64,000 nucleotides of DNA from JAHIGH01 sp964564035 (GCA_964564035.1 CAZLZN010000004.1:12860-76859), one strand, 5' to 3'; counted from the first letter of the stretch, positions 1 through 8,697 are shown. Program-made: numbers and translations. Notes: generated by a model from the letters alone, not told the origin.

Positions 1-777
1 GCGAAAGTCCTCAAAATAACAGGGCCGTTTAATATACAGTTTTTACTTAAAGATGATGAGATTTATATAATAGAGACAAACTTGAGAGCGTCGAGAACTT
101 TTCCTTTTATCGCAAAAGTGACAGGGGTTAACCTGATTACTTTATTTACAAAATCTTTGTTTGAAAAATATATTCCGAAAGTAGCAATGCCTATTTATAA
201 ATTTTGCGCTGTTAAAGTTCCGCAGTTTTCTTTCGCCAGGCTTACCGGCGCGGAGCCAAAGGTCGGAATCGAAATGGCCTCGACAGGAGAAGTGGCGTGC
301 TTCGGCGAAGACATAGAAGAAGCTTATTTGAAAGCTCTGCTTTCAGTTTCGCCAAAAATTCCTGAAAAGGGGATTTTTGTCAGTATAGGCGGAGATGATA
401 AAAAGGCGGCATTTTTGAAAACTGCCAAATTATTACCTGAACTCAAAAGGCCAATCTATGCTACAGAAAAAACTCATAAATTTTTGACCGAAAACGGTAT
501 TAGAGCAAAGATGCTTTATAAAATCCATGAGCAAAAGTCGCCAAACATAATTGATGAATTCCAGGCGAATAAAATTGACCTCTGCATAAATATTACAGAT
601 AAAAATGTTAAGAAAGAGGTTAATGACGATTACATGATCAGACGAACAGCCGCCGATAATAATATCTTTGTATTTACAAAGATCAAAACGACACAGCTCT
701 TTATTTCCTCCATGGTCAAAAAAGGGTTGAGTGGTCTCAAAATCAAATCATGGAACGATTATTTGAAAGCCACTTGA
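1..777 (+). CDS. carB: Carbamoyl-phosphate synthase large subunit, C-terminal part (partial)
   Basis: The reading frame is open from base 1, so the 5' part lies outside the window. The fragment covers the end of the second ATP-grasp domain (GPFNIQFLLKDDE, then ETNLRASRTFPF) and the MGS-like allosteric domain from about residue 140. CarB makes carbamoyl phosphate from glutamine-derived ammonia, bicarbonate and 2 ATP for pyrimidine and arginine synthesis. The segments NLRASRTFPF, VKVPQFSFARL and EMASTGEVACFGE read more like the CPSII part of eukaryotic CAD than like typical bacterial CarB; this is from memory, not an alignment. It is followed by pyrC and pyrD, which fits a pyrimidine role. The promoter of the next gene overlaps its stop codon. 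Confidence 0.93.
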   Translation, partial: AKVLKITGPFNIQFLLKDDEIYIIETNLRASRTFPFIAKVTGVNLITLFTKSLFEKYIPKVAMPIYKFCAVKVPQFSFARLTGAEPKVGIEMASTGEVACFGEDIEEAYLKALLSVSPKIPEKGIFVSIGGDDKKAAFLKTAKLLPELKRPIYATEKTHKFLTENGIRAKMLYKIHEQKSPNIIDEFQANKIDLCINITDKNVKKEVNDDYMIRRTAADNNIFVFTKIKTTQLFISSMVKKGLSGLKIKSWNDYLKAT

Positions 778-802
778 AATTTAGCTAAAAATATCCTATA
801 AT
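774..802 (+). promoter_or_regulatory. Promoter of the 809-1468 gene, predicts a leaderless mRNA
   Basis: TTGAAA (774-779), 17-bp spacer, TATAAT (797-802), then 6 nt to an ATG at 809. An in-frame ATG at 803 abuts the -10 box and would lie at or before the transcription start, so 809 is the better start. The -35 box overlaps the carB stop codon. Confidence 0.65.
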
Positions 803-808
803 ATGCCA

Positions 809-1468
809 ATGAGAAAACTGTTAGCCATATTCGCACTTTTTTTATCGGTCTTTTTTATATTCAGCCTCAAAGCTGAAGCGAATGAGGGAGTGATCGAGCT
901 TGACAGTGCCAGAGATACAAATCCCAGATGTTTTGTGATGTCAACGCTTGTAAACCGCTCTAGGACATATAATCTCCTAGTAACTTGCAAGAATCTTATT
1001 TACCCGGTCGAGGATAACGGCAGATATTATATTCTATGGTCAGTTCCTGAGCCGGATCCGGATAAGCGCGAAAATGATAGACAAAACGAACGCGCAGAAC
1101 GGCCGGAACGAATAGGGGATATAAAATTCGGCAAAGAGATGTTCAAGACGAGAAAACCTTTTAGTGAACTTTTTATAACTGTCGAGAACGAAAGATCACC
1201 CAGAGAGCCATCAAATAACAGGATAATGGAAGGCTTCGTTGATAATGTTGATTTTTTGGATAGCACTGGACTTGAAGACGAAGAGGAATCACAACTGACG
1301 CCTACACCATCGATTTCGCCTGCTTTATCGGTGACTCCGACTAAAGAGCCTGAGAATCGAAGCGGAGGGATTTTCCCCGCAGTTATTACAATAATTGTGC
1401 TCGTAATAACGATAATATTTATTATGGGAATCGTAATATATATCGTAAATAAAGTCCGCAATTCCTGA
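809..1468 (+). CDS. Hypothetical single-pass secreted/anchored protein
   Basis: I do not recognise the family. The protein has an N-terminal signal peptide (MRKLLAIFALFLSVFFIF, cleavage probably near KAEA), a hydrophilic exported region with two cysteines in the first half and a charged Arg/Glu-rich middle, a Thr/Pro-rich linker near residue 165 (LTPTPSISP), and one C-terminal membrane helix followed by a short basic tail. The predicted topology is exported body, membrane anchor, cytoplasmic tail. It sits between carB and pyrC but nothing ties it to nucleotide synthesis. The start at 809 is chosen from the promoter spacing; 803 is the alternative. Confidence 0.7.
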   Translation: MRKLLAIFALFLSVFFIFSLKAEANEGVIELDSARDTNPRCFVMSTLVNRSRTYNLLVTCKNLIYPVEDNGRYYILWSVPEPDPDKRENDRQNERAERPERIGDIKFGKEMFKTRKPFSELFITVENERSPREPSNNRIMEGFVDNVDFLDSTGLEDEEESQLTPTPSISPALSVTPTKEPENRSGGIFPAVITIIVLVITIIFIMGIVIYIVNKVRNS

Positions 1469-1471
1469 TCA

Positions 1472-1499
1472 TTGTCAATTGGTGATTTAATTGTATAAT
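1472..1499 (+). promoter_or_regulatory. pyrC promoter, predicts a leaderless mRNA
   Basis: TTGTCA (1472-1477), 16-bp spacer, TATAAT (1494-1499), then 6 nt to the pyrC ATG at 1506. No Shine-Dalgarno sequence lies between. Transcription would begin at or next to the A of the ATG. Confidence 0.7.
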
Positions 1500-1505
1500 T
1501 GATTT

Positions 1506-2555
1506 ATGATCAGACTTCCGGGACTTATTGACCCTCACGTGCACCTCAGGGATCCGGGACAAACCAACAAAGAAGATTTCGAAACAGGGAGCAAAGCAGC
1601 TATCGCGGGGGGTTTTACAACAATTCTGGATATGCCGAATAATGCCGTGCCAATTACTTCAGGGCGTCTGCTAAATGAGAAAATTAAAATTGCCGAAAAA
1701 AAGATTTATTGCGATACGGGTTTTCATTTCGGGTCGCTGGGAGATAATTTCGATGAGTTCAAGAAAGTACAGGATAAAGTATTTGGTTTGAAAATATATT
1801 TGAATGTCACTACAGGCAATTTTCTGGTCGATGAAAATGTGTTTGAAAAAATATGCCAAAATTGGCCCGCGCAAAAACCTATTTTGGTTCACGCGGAACA
1901 GGATGTTCTGGAATCTATTCTGAAAATTGCCGAGGAAAATAATCAGAGAATTCACGTCTGTCATATAAGCTCCAAAAGCGAACTGGATATTATTTTGAAG
2001 GCAAAAGAAAAATATTCCAAAATTACGTGCGGCGTAACCCCGCATCATCTTTTTTTGAATAAAAATGATCTTTCGCGAATTGGTTCTTACGGCAATGTAA
2101 AGCCTTTTCTGAAAACCCCGGAGGATAATAAATATTTATGGGAAAATCTGAAATATATCGATATAATTGAATCCGACCATGCACCGCATACAAAGGAGGA
2201 AAAGACAAGCAGTAATCCGCCGTTTGGAATCGCGAATCTGGAAACTACACTCGCGCTCCTTGTTACAGAGTTAAATAATAATAAAATCTCAATTGATGAA
2301 ATTTTGAGACTGTGTTATTTTGGCCCGGCGAAAATTTTCGGGATAACACGCAATGAAAAAGATACTTTCGTGCAGGTTGATGAAAGCGAGGAATGGACAG
2401 TCGACAGCAGTAAGTTTTTTACAAAGTGCAAAACTTCTCCATATAACGGGATGAAATTGAGGGGGAGAGTGAAAGAGGTTACGATACGAGGCCATATGGT
2501 TTTTGAAGGCGGGAAGTTTCTACTAGATCAGGGAATTGGAAAAATTTTAAAATAG
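1506..2555 (+). CDS. pyrC: Dihydroorotase, CAD-like
   Basis: Amidohydrolase-fold enzyme closing carbamoyl-aspartate to dihydroorotate, the third step of de novo pyrimidine synthesis. Visible metal-site residues are H11 and H13 (DPHVHLRDPG), K96 (GLKIYLN, the carboxylated lysine), H129 (VHAEQ), C152-H153 (VCHIS) and D224 (SDHAPH). The spacing closely follows human CAD (H1471/H1473, K1556, H1590, C1613-H1614, D1686, numbering from memory). The protein begins directly at the barrel (MIRLPGLIDPHVHL), lacking the N-terminal beta-sandwich of ordinary type I enzymes, as the CAD domain does. Later stretches (TPHHLFL, LWENLKYID, DHAPHTKEEK) are also CAD-like. Start supported by the promoter 6 nt upstream. 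Confidence 0.95.
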   Translation: MIRLPGLIDPHVHLRDPGQTNKEDFETGSKAAIAGGFTTILDMPNNAVPITSGRLLNEKIKIAEKKIYCDTGFHFGSLGDNFDEFKKVQDKVFGLKIYLNVTTGNFLVDENVFEKICQNWPAQKPILVHAEQDVLESILKIAEENNQRIHVCHISSKSELDIILKAKEKYSKITCGVTPHHLFLNKNDLSRIGSYGNVKPFLKTPEDNKYLWENLKYIDIIESDHAPHTKEEKTSSNPPFGIANLETTLALLVTELNNNKISIDEILRLCYFGPAKIFGITRNEKDTFVQVDESEEWTVDSSKFFTKCKTSPYNGMKLRGRVKEVTIRGHMVFEGGKFLLDQGIGKILK

Positions 2556-2601
2556 AAAAAGTATTGTTAGGAATTAATTTAAATGCTAGAATAATCTTCA
2601 T

Positions 2602-2820
2602 ATGAAAAAGCAAAGTCTAAATATAATTTCGTGGAAAGAGGACAACATATATATTGCCAAATTATTAGAGCTTGAACTTGCCAGTCAGGGTAAAACGCAG
2701 AAGGAGGCAATAAAAAATCTGTAAGAAGCTTTTAGTCTTTACCTTGAAGATGAAGATACAAGTAAGTTACAATTACCCGACATAAAGGAACTGTCTACTC
2801 AAATCTTCTCTATTCATTGA
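2602..2820 (+). pseudogene. HicB-like antitoxin gene with in-frame stop
   Basis: Reads MKKQSLNIISWKEDNIYIAK followed by LLELELASQGKTQKEAIKNL, then TAA (2722-2724), then in the same frame EAFSLYLEDEDTSK to a TGA at 2818-2820. This is the HicB/UPF0150 pattern: a short beta-rich domain that reads its substrate line, then a helix QEAIKNL-x-EAFSLYLED. At about 72 codons its length suits a solitary HicB-like protein. One nonsense change (for example AAA or CAA to TAA) splits it. No HicA-like toxin lies beside it. The first 40 residues could still be made as a truncated peptide. Confidence 0.7.
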
Positions 2821-2856
2821 TGAGCAAGCTTTATTCCGGTCAAAATCATTTATAGT

Positions 2857-3933
2857 ATGAAGACGCCATTTTACGATCCGGGGAAAACTTATGATGAAAA
2901 TTATGACAAGGGGCCGTTTGGGGCTTTTGCCGATAATGAGGTATTTGAGCAAAAAGGAGAGCCAAGGTATGATTTTCTGGGTCAAAAAGTGCATCTGCCT
3001 TTTGGGATTCCGGCCGGACCGATACTCAATAGCAAATATGTAAAAGCCGCGTTTGAAAAAGGATTTGATCTGGTTGTATACAAAACAATAAGAAGTGATA
3101 TATTCCCGTGCCACCCGCTTCCAAATATCGTCCCTCTGGATGTGGAGGGGGATTTGTCATTAAAAAAGCTTCAGGAACCGTTAGTAACTAAAGATAAATA
3201 TGATGAGCCTCTAACAATCACAAATTCGTTCGGGGTTCCGTCGAAAAAAGCCGCAGTATGGCAGGATGATGTCAGAAAAGCGCTTTCGTACGCAGGACGA
3301 GGTCAAGTGCTGATACTAAGCTTTATGGGGACAGTTAGACCCAATCAAACTCAGGACGAGTTTGTCGCCGACTATATTCTGGCCGGTCAATTGGCGCTCG
3401 CGACCGGCGTAAAGATAATAGAGGCCAATTTGTCCTGTCCCAATATCGGCAATGAAGGATTGGTATGCTACAACCTGGACGTGACCGAGAAAATCGCTAA
3501 AGGTCTTAAAAAGATAAAAAAGGATGTTCCTCTTATTTTGAAAGTCGGGTATTATCAGGATGATAAGCAAATTTTCAGACTTGCTAAAATCGCGCATAAA
3601 TACGCGGATTCTATAGCGGTCATAAATACCCTGCAGGGGACAATTGTTGATAAAAACGGTGATCAGGCGCTACCCGGAAAAAACAGATTGCGATCGGGCG
3701 TTTGCGGCGCGGCAATCAAGTGGGCCGGGATCGAAATGGTTAAAAAGTTGACCAAGATCAGATCGGGTGAAAAATATAACTTTTCTATTGAGGGAATCGG
3801 CGGCGTTATGACGCCCAGTGATTATGTGGATTACAAAAAGGCCGGGGCAGATTCGGTTATGTCTGCAACAGGCGCAATGTGGAATCCATATCTCGCGCAA
3901 GAAATAAAAAATTCAATCAGAGGGGCTGAGTAG
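2857..3933 (+). CDS. pyrD: Dihydroorotate dehydrogenase-like flavoprotein
   Basis: FMN-dependent barrel enzyme oxidising dihydroorotate to orotate. Recognisable motifs are LPFGIPAGPI near residue 47 (the family's N-terminal glycine/proline loop), TNSFGVPS, the substrate/FMN motif EANLSCPNIGNEG with a cysteine in the position used by class 1 enzymes, LKVGYY, and IEGIGGVMTPSDYVDYKKAG near the C-terminus for phosphate binding. At 358 residues it is longer than class 1A/1B enzymes (about 310), with an extra N-terminal stretch. No pyrK-type electron-transfer subunit is next to it, so the electron acceptor is unclear. Its end overlaps the convergent gene by 17 nt. The neighbourhood with carB and pyrC supports the assignment. 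Confidence 0.85.
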   Translation: MKTPFYDPGKTYDENYDKGPFGAFADNEVFEQKGEPRYDFLGQKVHLPFGIPAGPILNSKYVKAAFEKGFDLVVYKTIRSDIFPCHPLPNIVPLDVEGDLSLKKLQEPLVTKDKYDEPLTITNSFGVPSKKAAVWQDDVRKALSYAGRGQVLILSFMGTVRPNQTQDEFVADYILAGQLALATGVKIIEANLSCPNIGNEGLVCYNLDVTEKIAKGLKKIKKDVPLILKVGYYQDDKQIFRLAKIAHKYADSIAVINTLQGTIVDKNGDQALPGKNRLRSGVCGAAIKWAGIEMVKKLTKIRSGEKYNFSIEGIGGVMTPSDYVDYKKAGADSVMSATGAMWNPYLAQEIKNSIRGAE

Positions 3934-4690
3934 GGACCGGTGTATAAGTGGGCAAAAATCTAGGCGCCTTATCATAGCCGAAAATAATCACTATGTCCGC
4001 GTCATTAGGTCTGATTTCTCCCGCCGGATAATTAGAAATTTCTATTCCCATAGAATCCGCCAATTCCTGAGCATCCGCTCGAGCATTTTGGTTAACCGGG
4101 ATCACAACCGATGACGAATATGTGTTTACCGATGCGTTTTCGCGCCTCAGGATCAGAGCGTCAGGAAGAGCCAATTTGACGTCCTGCTCATATGTATTGG
4201 TCAAGCCGGACACTGCGGTTCCGTTTCTCAAAACAATTTTTGTTTGCTCCGCTTCGCTTGCTTTTGCCTGATCTATACCGTTATTTATGTTCATGCTTAG
4301 CGAGGTCACTTCAATCAATTTACCCGTAGACGGGCGATAAAGGTAAGCCTTGCGGGATTTTTCGTAAATCAGCACCTTATCGCCGTTTTCGCTTCTGATA
4401 AAAAACTCCTGATCCTTGAGCTTGGCTTTATCGGACACAGTAGCCAGGACAGGCTCTTCGCCAACCGGCAACTCGATCAGACGGGAAATTTTGGCAGTCA
4501 GCATTCTGGCTTCTTCCAGAGCCGCTTCCTGTGAGTTTTTTTTCAGATTCTGATACTGACTATAGAAATAGTATGAGGGAATAAAGGCCAAAATTATTAT
4601 AGCGACTGCGGATATCGAAATTATAATAGTTATTTTCTTATTTAGTTTTGGTTTGAATTTTTGGATTTTGGAATATAATCGCCTGAGCAT
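3917..4690 (-). CDS. Membrane-anchored protein with C-terminal LytR_C domain
   Basis: Starting at the ATG at 4690 (MLRRLYSKIQ), the protein has a basic cytoplasmic N-terminus, one membrane helix (KITIIISISAVAIIILAFIP), a coiled stretch, and an exported region. The C-terminal third (IVLRNGTAVSGLTNTYEQDV through DADIVIIFGYDKA) has the pattern of the LytR_C domain usually found after LCP wall-polymer ligases. No LCP catalytic domain is present. A start 22 codons further upstream (4756) is possible but adds an implausible hydrophobic leader. It probably works at the cell wall; substrate unknown. A second LytR_C-only gene lies at 24186-25007. Confidence 0.7.
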   Translation of the reverse strand: MLRRLYSKIQKFKPKLNKKITIIISISAVAIIILAFIPSYYFYSQYQNLKKNSQEAALEEARMLTAKISRLIELPVGEEPVLATVSDKAKLKDQEFFIRSENGDKVLIYEKSRKAYLYRPSTGKLIEVTSLSMNINNGIDQAKASEAEQTKIVLRNGTAVSGLTNTYEQDVKLALPDALILRRENASVNTYSSSVVIPVNQNARADAQELADSMGIEISNYPAGEIRPNDADIVIIFGYDKAPRFLPTYTPVPTQPL

Positions 4691-4742
4691 AGCTAAATAA
4701 TCATAATAACTATAAAATAAAAAGTCAATTTGAATCAACAGC

Positions 4743-4772
4743 TTGACAAACGGCAATACATGAGCTTATTAT
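4743..4772 (+). promoter_or_regulatory. Promoter of the Kelch-lipase gene
   Basis: Perfect TTGACA (4743-4748), 18-bp spacer and TATTAT (4767-4772), 21 nt before the ATG at 4794. It reads away from the minus-strand LytR_C gene. Confidence 0.5.
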
Positions 4773-4793
4773 TAAAATAGAGTTAACTCATAT

Positions 4794-7700
4794 ATGATTC
4801 ACTTGCTCAAATTCTTATATCTCCTGCCATTTAATCTTCTTATTTTCACCCTCATCACTTCCTCAATAATACCTTCCGTTCACGCGGCGGACGGCACAGG
4901 CACGTGGACACAGATTTCCGATATGCCATCATCTCATTCCAATGCAAGCGGTATAATTACTTTAAATAGCGGAAAGGTACTTATAACTACGGGTACAGGC
5001 CAGAACGGAATTACAAGCAAAAGCGAGCTGTTTGATCCATTGACACGCACATGGTCCTCAACCGGAGACGTTAATGAGGGGCGTAATTTATACGGCAATG
5101 CAATTGTAAAGCTACCTGATGGGAATATAATGATTGCAGGCGGTGAAGGACCGGGTGTTACAGATATAGGATCGGTTGAGATCTATGATCCACAAACAGA
5201 AAGCTGGTCATTTACTGATCCTCTAGCAACACCCAGGCGTTACGCAGCTATAGTTCTTGAAAACGGCAAAGTGCTTGTTACGGCGGGCGCCAATGGAATT
5301 CCAAATAATGACCGTTTTCTCTCCTCAACCGAAATTTATGATCCGGCAACAGACACATGGTCATCCTCGGGCGCTCTGAATGTAGCCCGTGAAGGAGTAA
5401 TCGATATTGTTTTACTCAAAAACGGAAAAGTACTTCTCGCAGGAGGATATACCCTAAATGATAAAATGACAAACATCGCTGAAATATATGATCCGGCTAC
5501 CGGAATTTGGTCAACATCACAAATACCTGTTGAGGGCGGCTGGAGCGGAGGCTCTATGACTGTTCTTGAAAACGGCAAAGTACTACTGGCCGGAGGAGTA
5601 ATTGGCTACTGGACAAATAATACTACAGCTACAAATAAATCGTGGCTTTACGATCCATCCAACAACACTTGGTCCATGACAGGCTCTATGAGTACAAACC
5701 GTAACGGACATAGCAGTGCGCTTCTCGCCGACGGTAAAGTATTGATGATAGGTGGAGGATCAAATCAAACAAATATATATGATCCGGCACGCGGAACATG
5801 GGCTCTTTCAAAGACTACCAAATATCCGGCGTACAATGGCATCGCTAGCCTGCAAAATGGCGATGTGCTTGCAATAGGAGGAGATCCTGAGGGTAAATCC
5901 GCCGAGCTATTCACAAACGAGCCTGTTCTTCCGACACCGACAAGCACCCCAACCCCCACAGCAACTCCTACTCCTACCCCCAAACTCCCGGTCATCCTGA
6001 TACCGGGCATCATGGGAAGTGAATTTGAAGTGAAAGAAACAATTGCTAATTCAGGGATAAAACAGTGCCTCAATCCGCTTGAGGATTATGAGTATAATCA
6101 AGGAGATACTGTGTGGCTTAATCAGGATATTAATATACTCAGAGATAATATTTTATGCGGTAAATATCTTGACATATTAAAAATGGATGAGAATGGCAAC
6201 GAGATATATCCACAAATAGGATTAAAAAATAATTTGGTAACAGCAAAAATTTTTGAACAGCATATTGGCTACTACGATACCATTCCTTTCTTTTTGGAAA
6301 AAGGGTACATGCTTAACAAAGACTTCTTCATTTTTCCCTATGACTGGCGCAAAGACCTGACAGATAATATATTTCTGCTCGATGAAAAAATAAATAACGC
6401 CACAACCAGCGCCGGAACAACCAAAGCACAAATTGTTGCCCACAGCATGGGTGGACTTATAGCGCGTGACTTTATCCGCGACCCTGAACGTGCTGAGAAA
6501 GTAGATGCCATAATTGAACTCGGTACGCCTCATGCAGGAACACCAGCCTTTCTTGCACATTTACTATATGATAAATGCATTAAGCACTTTGGAGTTTGCA
6601 TAATTAATGGAGAGAAGATTAACAGTCTTGTACAGAACTTTCCCGGTGCTCACCAGCTCATGCCTAGTAAACTATATTATGAACTATACTTTCGTCCTCA
6701 AGATTATCCGTTTAAAGACAGCCGGGATATTGACGGAAACGGAGTAAAAGACGCATTAAATTACGATCAAGCAAATATATTGTTATCTAATTTGGGAAAG
6801 AACATGAATCTGATTAACAAAGCCGAATTGTACCACGATTCACTGGACACAACATATGGCAATACTAATGGTGTAAAAACCTATATAATTGCAGGCTCTG
6901 GGCAGCCAACCATTGGACAGATCCATGATTATTACGGTTTTACTCTCTGGAATAACAGGTTAGAGCTTCCCTTTGGAGAGCCAAAATTAGATGCAGATGC
7001 GATAAACGGAGATGATACAGTGCCGATTCTGAGCGCTACCCTTGGAAAACTTAGTAATGTCTTTTATGTGAATCAGGGCCATAACAGCCTCCCGACAGGA
7101 ACTGCTATGAGTTTGGCCTACAATCTTCTTACTGCTCAATCTACCGATATTCCGGGAGTAAGCACAATACCTTTCGCATTTAGCGGACAAATAATATCTG
7201 TACATAGCCCTGTCCTTCTTCACGCGTACGACAGCGAAGGACGCCATACCGGCCCCAGAGATGACGGAACAATTGAGCTAGGTATCCCCGGCTCGTCCTA
7301 TGACTATCTGAGGGATTCTAAATTTATCTATCTGCCGGAAGGCGAAAACTATAATATCAAAACAAAAGCAACAGACGAGGGAAGCTTTGACCTCAAGATC
7401 AAGAAATACTCGGAAAGCGCTCTAACCAAAGAACATATCTTCCTAGCTATTCCTCAGACAGATGAAACAACGTCTTTCATGGTGCTAAATACAGATACTC
7501 CTGAACTTCAGGTGGATAAGGATAACAACGGCACAGTAGACCTTACTCTCACCTCGTCAAGCACTCTCACAGGCGATGATCTTACTGACACTCAAGCCCC
7601 TGTCACAACAGCTGCGCTAAACGGATCACAAGGCGCAAATGACTGGCACACATCAGATGTAACACTTTCATTTACAGGTGAAGACTCGGGCGCAGGAATA

Positions 7701-8336
7701 CTAAAGACGTATTATTACAAGGACACGGATCAAGTCCTGCATGATGCAGACGCGCCAATAACTATCAATACCGAAGGTATAACTAAGCTCCGTTACTTCT
7801 CAATTGACAGAGCAGGAAATATGGAAGAGTCTAAAGAAATAACAATCAAAATAGATAAAACAGCGCCCGAGCTTATCATGCAGTTTGATCCTCAAACAAA
7901 AAAACTTGTAGGATCGGGAGAAGACATACATAGCGGAATTGAAAACGTAAATCAAACACAAACAGATTTAACCGTAACAGACAAAGCAGGAAACACCTCA
8001 CAATTTAGCTTTACATCTAAAACTGCAACAGTTCTGAAAATAACTACTCAGACAATGACTATTACAGAGCTCAAATATAACGATATTACAACGACTATCC
8101 CGAAAAGCTCGATCGCTGTAGCATGGACAGCGGGTAGCACAAATGAAATCAAATATCTGCTTCAGACATATCTTATCTCAAAACAGGAAGGAATCATTGC
8201 TCTTTACAATGCCGAAAAAAGCAAAACAACATCAATTGAGAAAACCGTCGGAAGCAATGTTACAAAAACAACCGCGCCGGATATGAGTATCATAAAACTC
8301 AAATGCATTAACGGCTCGGTTAAGCTTTCATACTAG
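4794..8336 (+). CDS. Secreted Kelch-repeat propeller fused to LCAT-type lipase/acyltransferase
   Basis: A 1180-residue exported multidomain protein. Residues 1-31 are a signal peptide (ends SVHAA). Residues 37-375 hold seven Kelch-type repeats, each with NGKVLxxGG and YDPxTxxWS, enough for one beta-propeller. A Thr/Pro linker (about 380-397) leads to an alpha/beta hydrolase with PGIMGSEF (oxyanion strand of the LCAT/lipase group), nucleophile S551 in AHSMGG, acid D741 in NGDDTVP and H763 in NQGHNS. After about residue 800 come beta-rich modules, including an Ig-like segment with SDVTLSFTGEDSGAG and IDRAGNMEES. It probably hydrolyses or transfers acyl groups outside the cell, with the propeller as binding platform. 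A decayed fragment of a paralogue lies at 9600-9765. Confidence 0.85.
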   Translation: MIHLLKFLYLLPFNLLIFTLITSSIIPSVHAADGTGTWTQISDMPSSHSNASGIITLNSGKVLITTGTGQNGITSKSELFDPLTRTWSSTGDVNEGRNLYGNAIVKLPDGNIMIAGGEGPGVTDIGSVEIYDPQTESWSFTDPLATPRRYAAIVLENGKVLVTAGANGIPNNDRFLSSTEIYDPATDTWSSSGALNVAREGVIDIVLLKNGKVLLAGGYTLNDKMTNIAEIYDPATGIWSTSQIPVEGGWSGGSMTVLENGKVLLAGGVIGYWTNNTTATNKSWLYDPSNNTWSMTGSMSTNRNGHSSALLADGKVLMIGGGSNQTNIYDPARGTWALSKTTKYPAYNGIASLQNGDVLAIGGDPEGKSAELFTNEPVLPTPTSTPTPTATPTPTPKLPVILIPGIMGSEFEVKETIANSGIKQCLNPLEDYEYNQGDTVWLNQDINILRDNILCGKYLDILKMDENGNEIYPQIGLKNNLVTAKIFEQHIGYYDTIPFFLEKGYMLNKDFFIFPYDWRKDLTDNIFLLDEKINNATTSAGTTKAQIVAHSMGGLIARDFIRDPERAEKVDAIIELGTPHAGTPAFLAHLLYDKCIKHFGVCIINGEKINSLVQNFPGAHQLMPSKLYYELYFRPQDYPFKDSRDIDGNGVKDALNYDQANILLSNLGKNMNLINKAELYHDSLDTTYGNTNGVKTYIIAGSGQPTIGQIHDYYGFTLWNNRLELPFGEPKLDADAINGDDTVPILSATLGKLSNVFYVNQGHNSLPTGTAMSLAYNLLTAQSTDIPGVSTIPFAFSGQIISVHSPVLLHAYDSEGRHTGPRDDGTIELGIPGSSYDYLRDSKFIYLPEGENYNIKTKATDEGSFDLKIKKYSESALTKEHIFLAIPQTDETTSFMVLNTDTPELQVDKDNNGTVDLTLTSSSTLTGDDLTDTQAPVTTAALNGSQGANDWHTSDVTLSFTGEDSGAGILKTYYYKDTDQVLHDADAPITINTEGITKLRYFSIDRAGNMEESKEITIKIDKTAPELIMQFDPQTKKLVGSGEDIHSGIENVNQTQTDLTVTDKAGNTSQFSFTSKTATVLKITTQTMTITELKYNDITTTIPKSSIAVAWTAGSTNEIKYLLQTYLISKQEGIIALYNAEKSKTTSIEKTVGSNVTKTTAPDMSIIKLKCINGSVKLSY

Positions 8337-8415
8337 ACAAAAGATTATGACAATAAACATTTACAAAGAGAGGGGGTGGACTAAATTATTAAGGTAAACA
8401 CTTAATAAAATCGTT

Positions 8416-8697
8416 ATGAGTGGCTCACCAATTGACAGTCCTAGTTTCGCAATTATAGTAATCTATTCATTAGTAGTCGCTCTTATAATCCCATTTCTCG
8501 TCGGATTCTTTATTTCTTTTTTTATTCTGAAGCGTGTTTTTATAGATAAAAAAAGCAAAAAGTACCCAATAAATAAAAATATTCACATATTAATTATTTT
8601 GCTCGTTTCCGGGTTATTTGGATGGCTAACAGTAATATTTTTAGGAAACTATTTCGGAGATATTGGTAATTATGTTATCGAATTTACATCAAAATAA
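8416..8697 (+). CDS. Two-helix membrane miniprotein, copy A
   Basis: 93 residues, family not recognised. Helix 1 about residues 12-37 (VVALIIPFLVGFFISFFIL), a basic loop (KRVFIDKKSKKYPINKN), helix 2 about 53-73, and a short tail. The segment IPFLVGFFISFFILKR-xFIDKK recurs in the 88-residue copy at 8890 and in the frameshifted copy at 9282, so this is a local gene family. A leader from 8367 (GAGAGGGGGTGGA then AAATTATTAAGGTAA) is shared with copy C, but the purine-rich run is about 38 nt before this ATG, too far for an ordinary ribosome-binding site. Function unknown. Confidence 0.65.
   Translation: MSGSPIDSPSFAIIVIYSLVVALIIPFLVGFFISFFILKRVFIDKKSKKYPINKNIHILIILLVSGLFGWLTVIFLGNYFGDIGNYVIEFTSK

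Noticed and set aside
1027..1461. Minus-strand frame opposite the 809 gene
   Set aside because: Shadow of the real gene; its hydrophobic stretch is the complement of the membrane-helix codons, with no start signal.
2602..2820. Stop codon reassignment as an explanation for the TAA in the HicB-like frame
   Set aside because: TAA ends many genes in the window (for example pyrE is followed by TGA and yebC by TAA), so a changed code is not supported.
5765..6073. Minus-strand frame within the Kelch-lipase gene
   Set aside because: A Gly/Val run (GVGVGVAVGVGV) is the complement of the Thr/Pro linker; not a gene.
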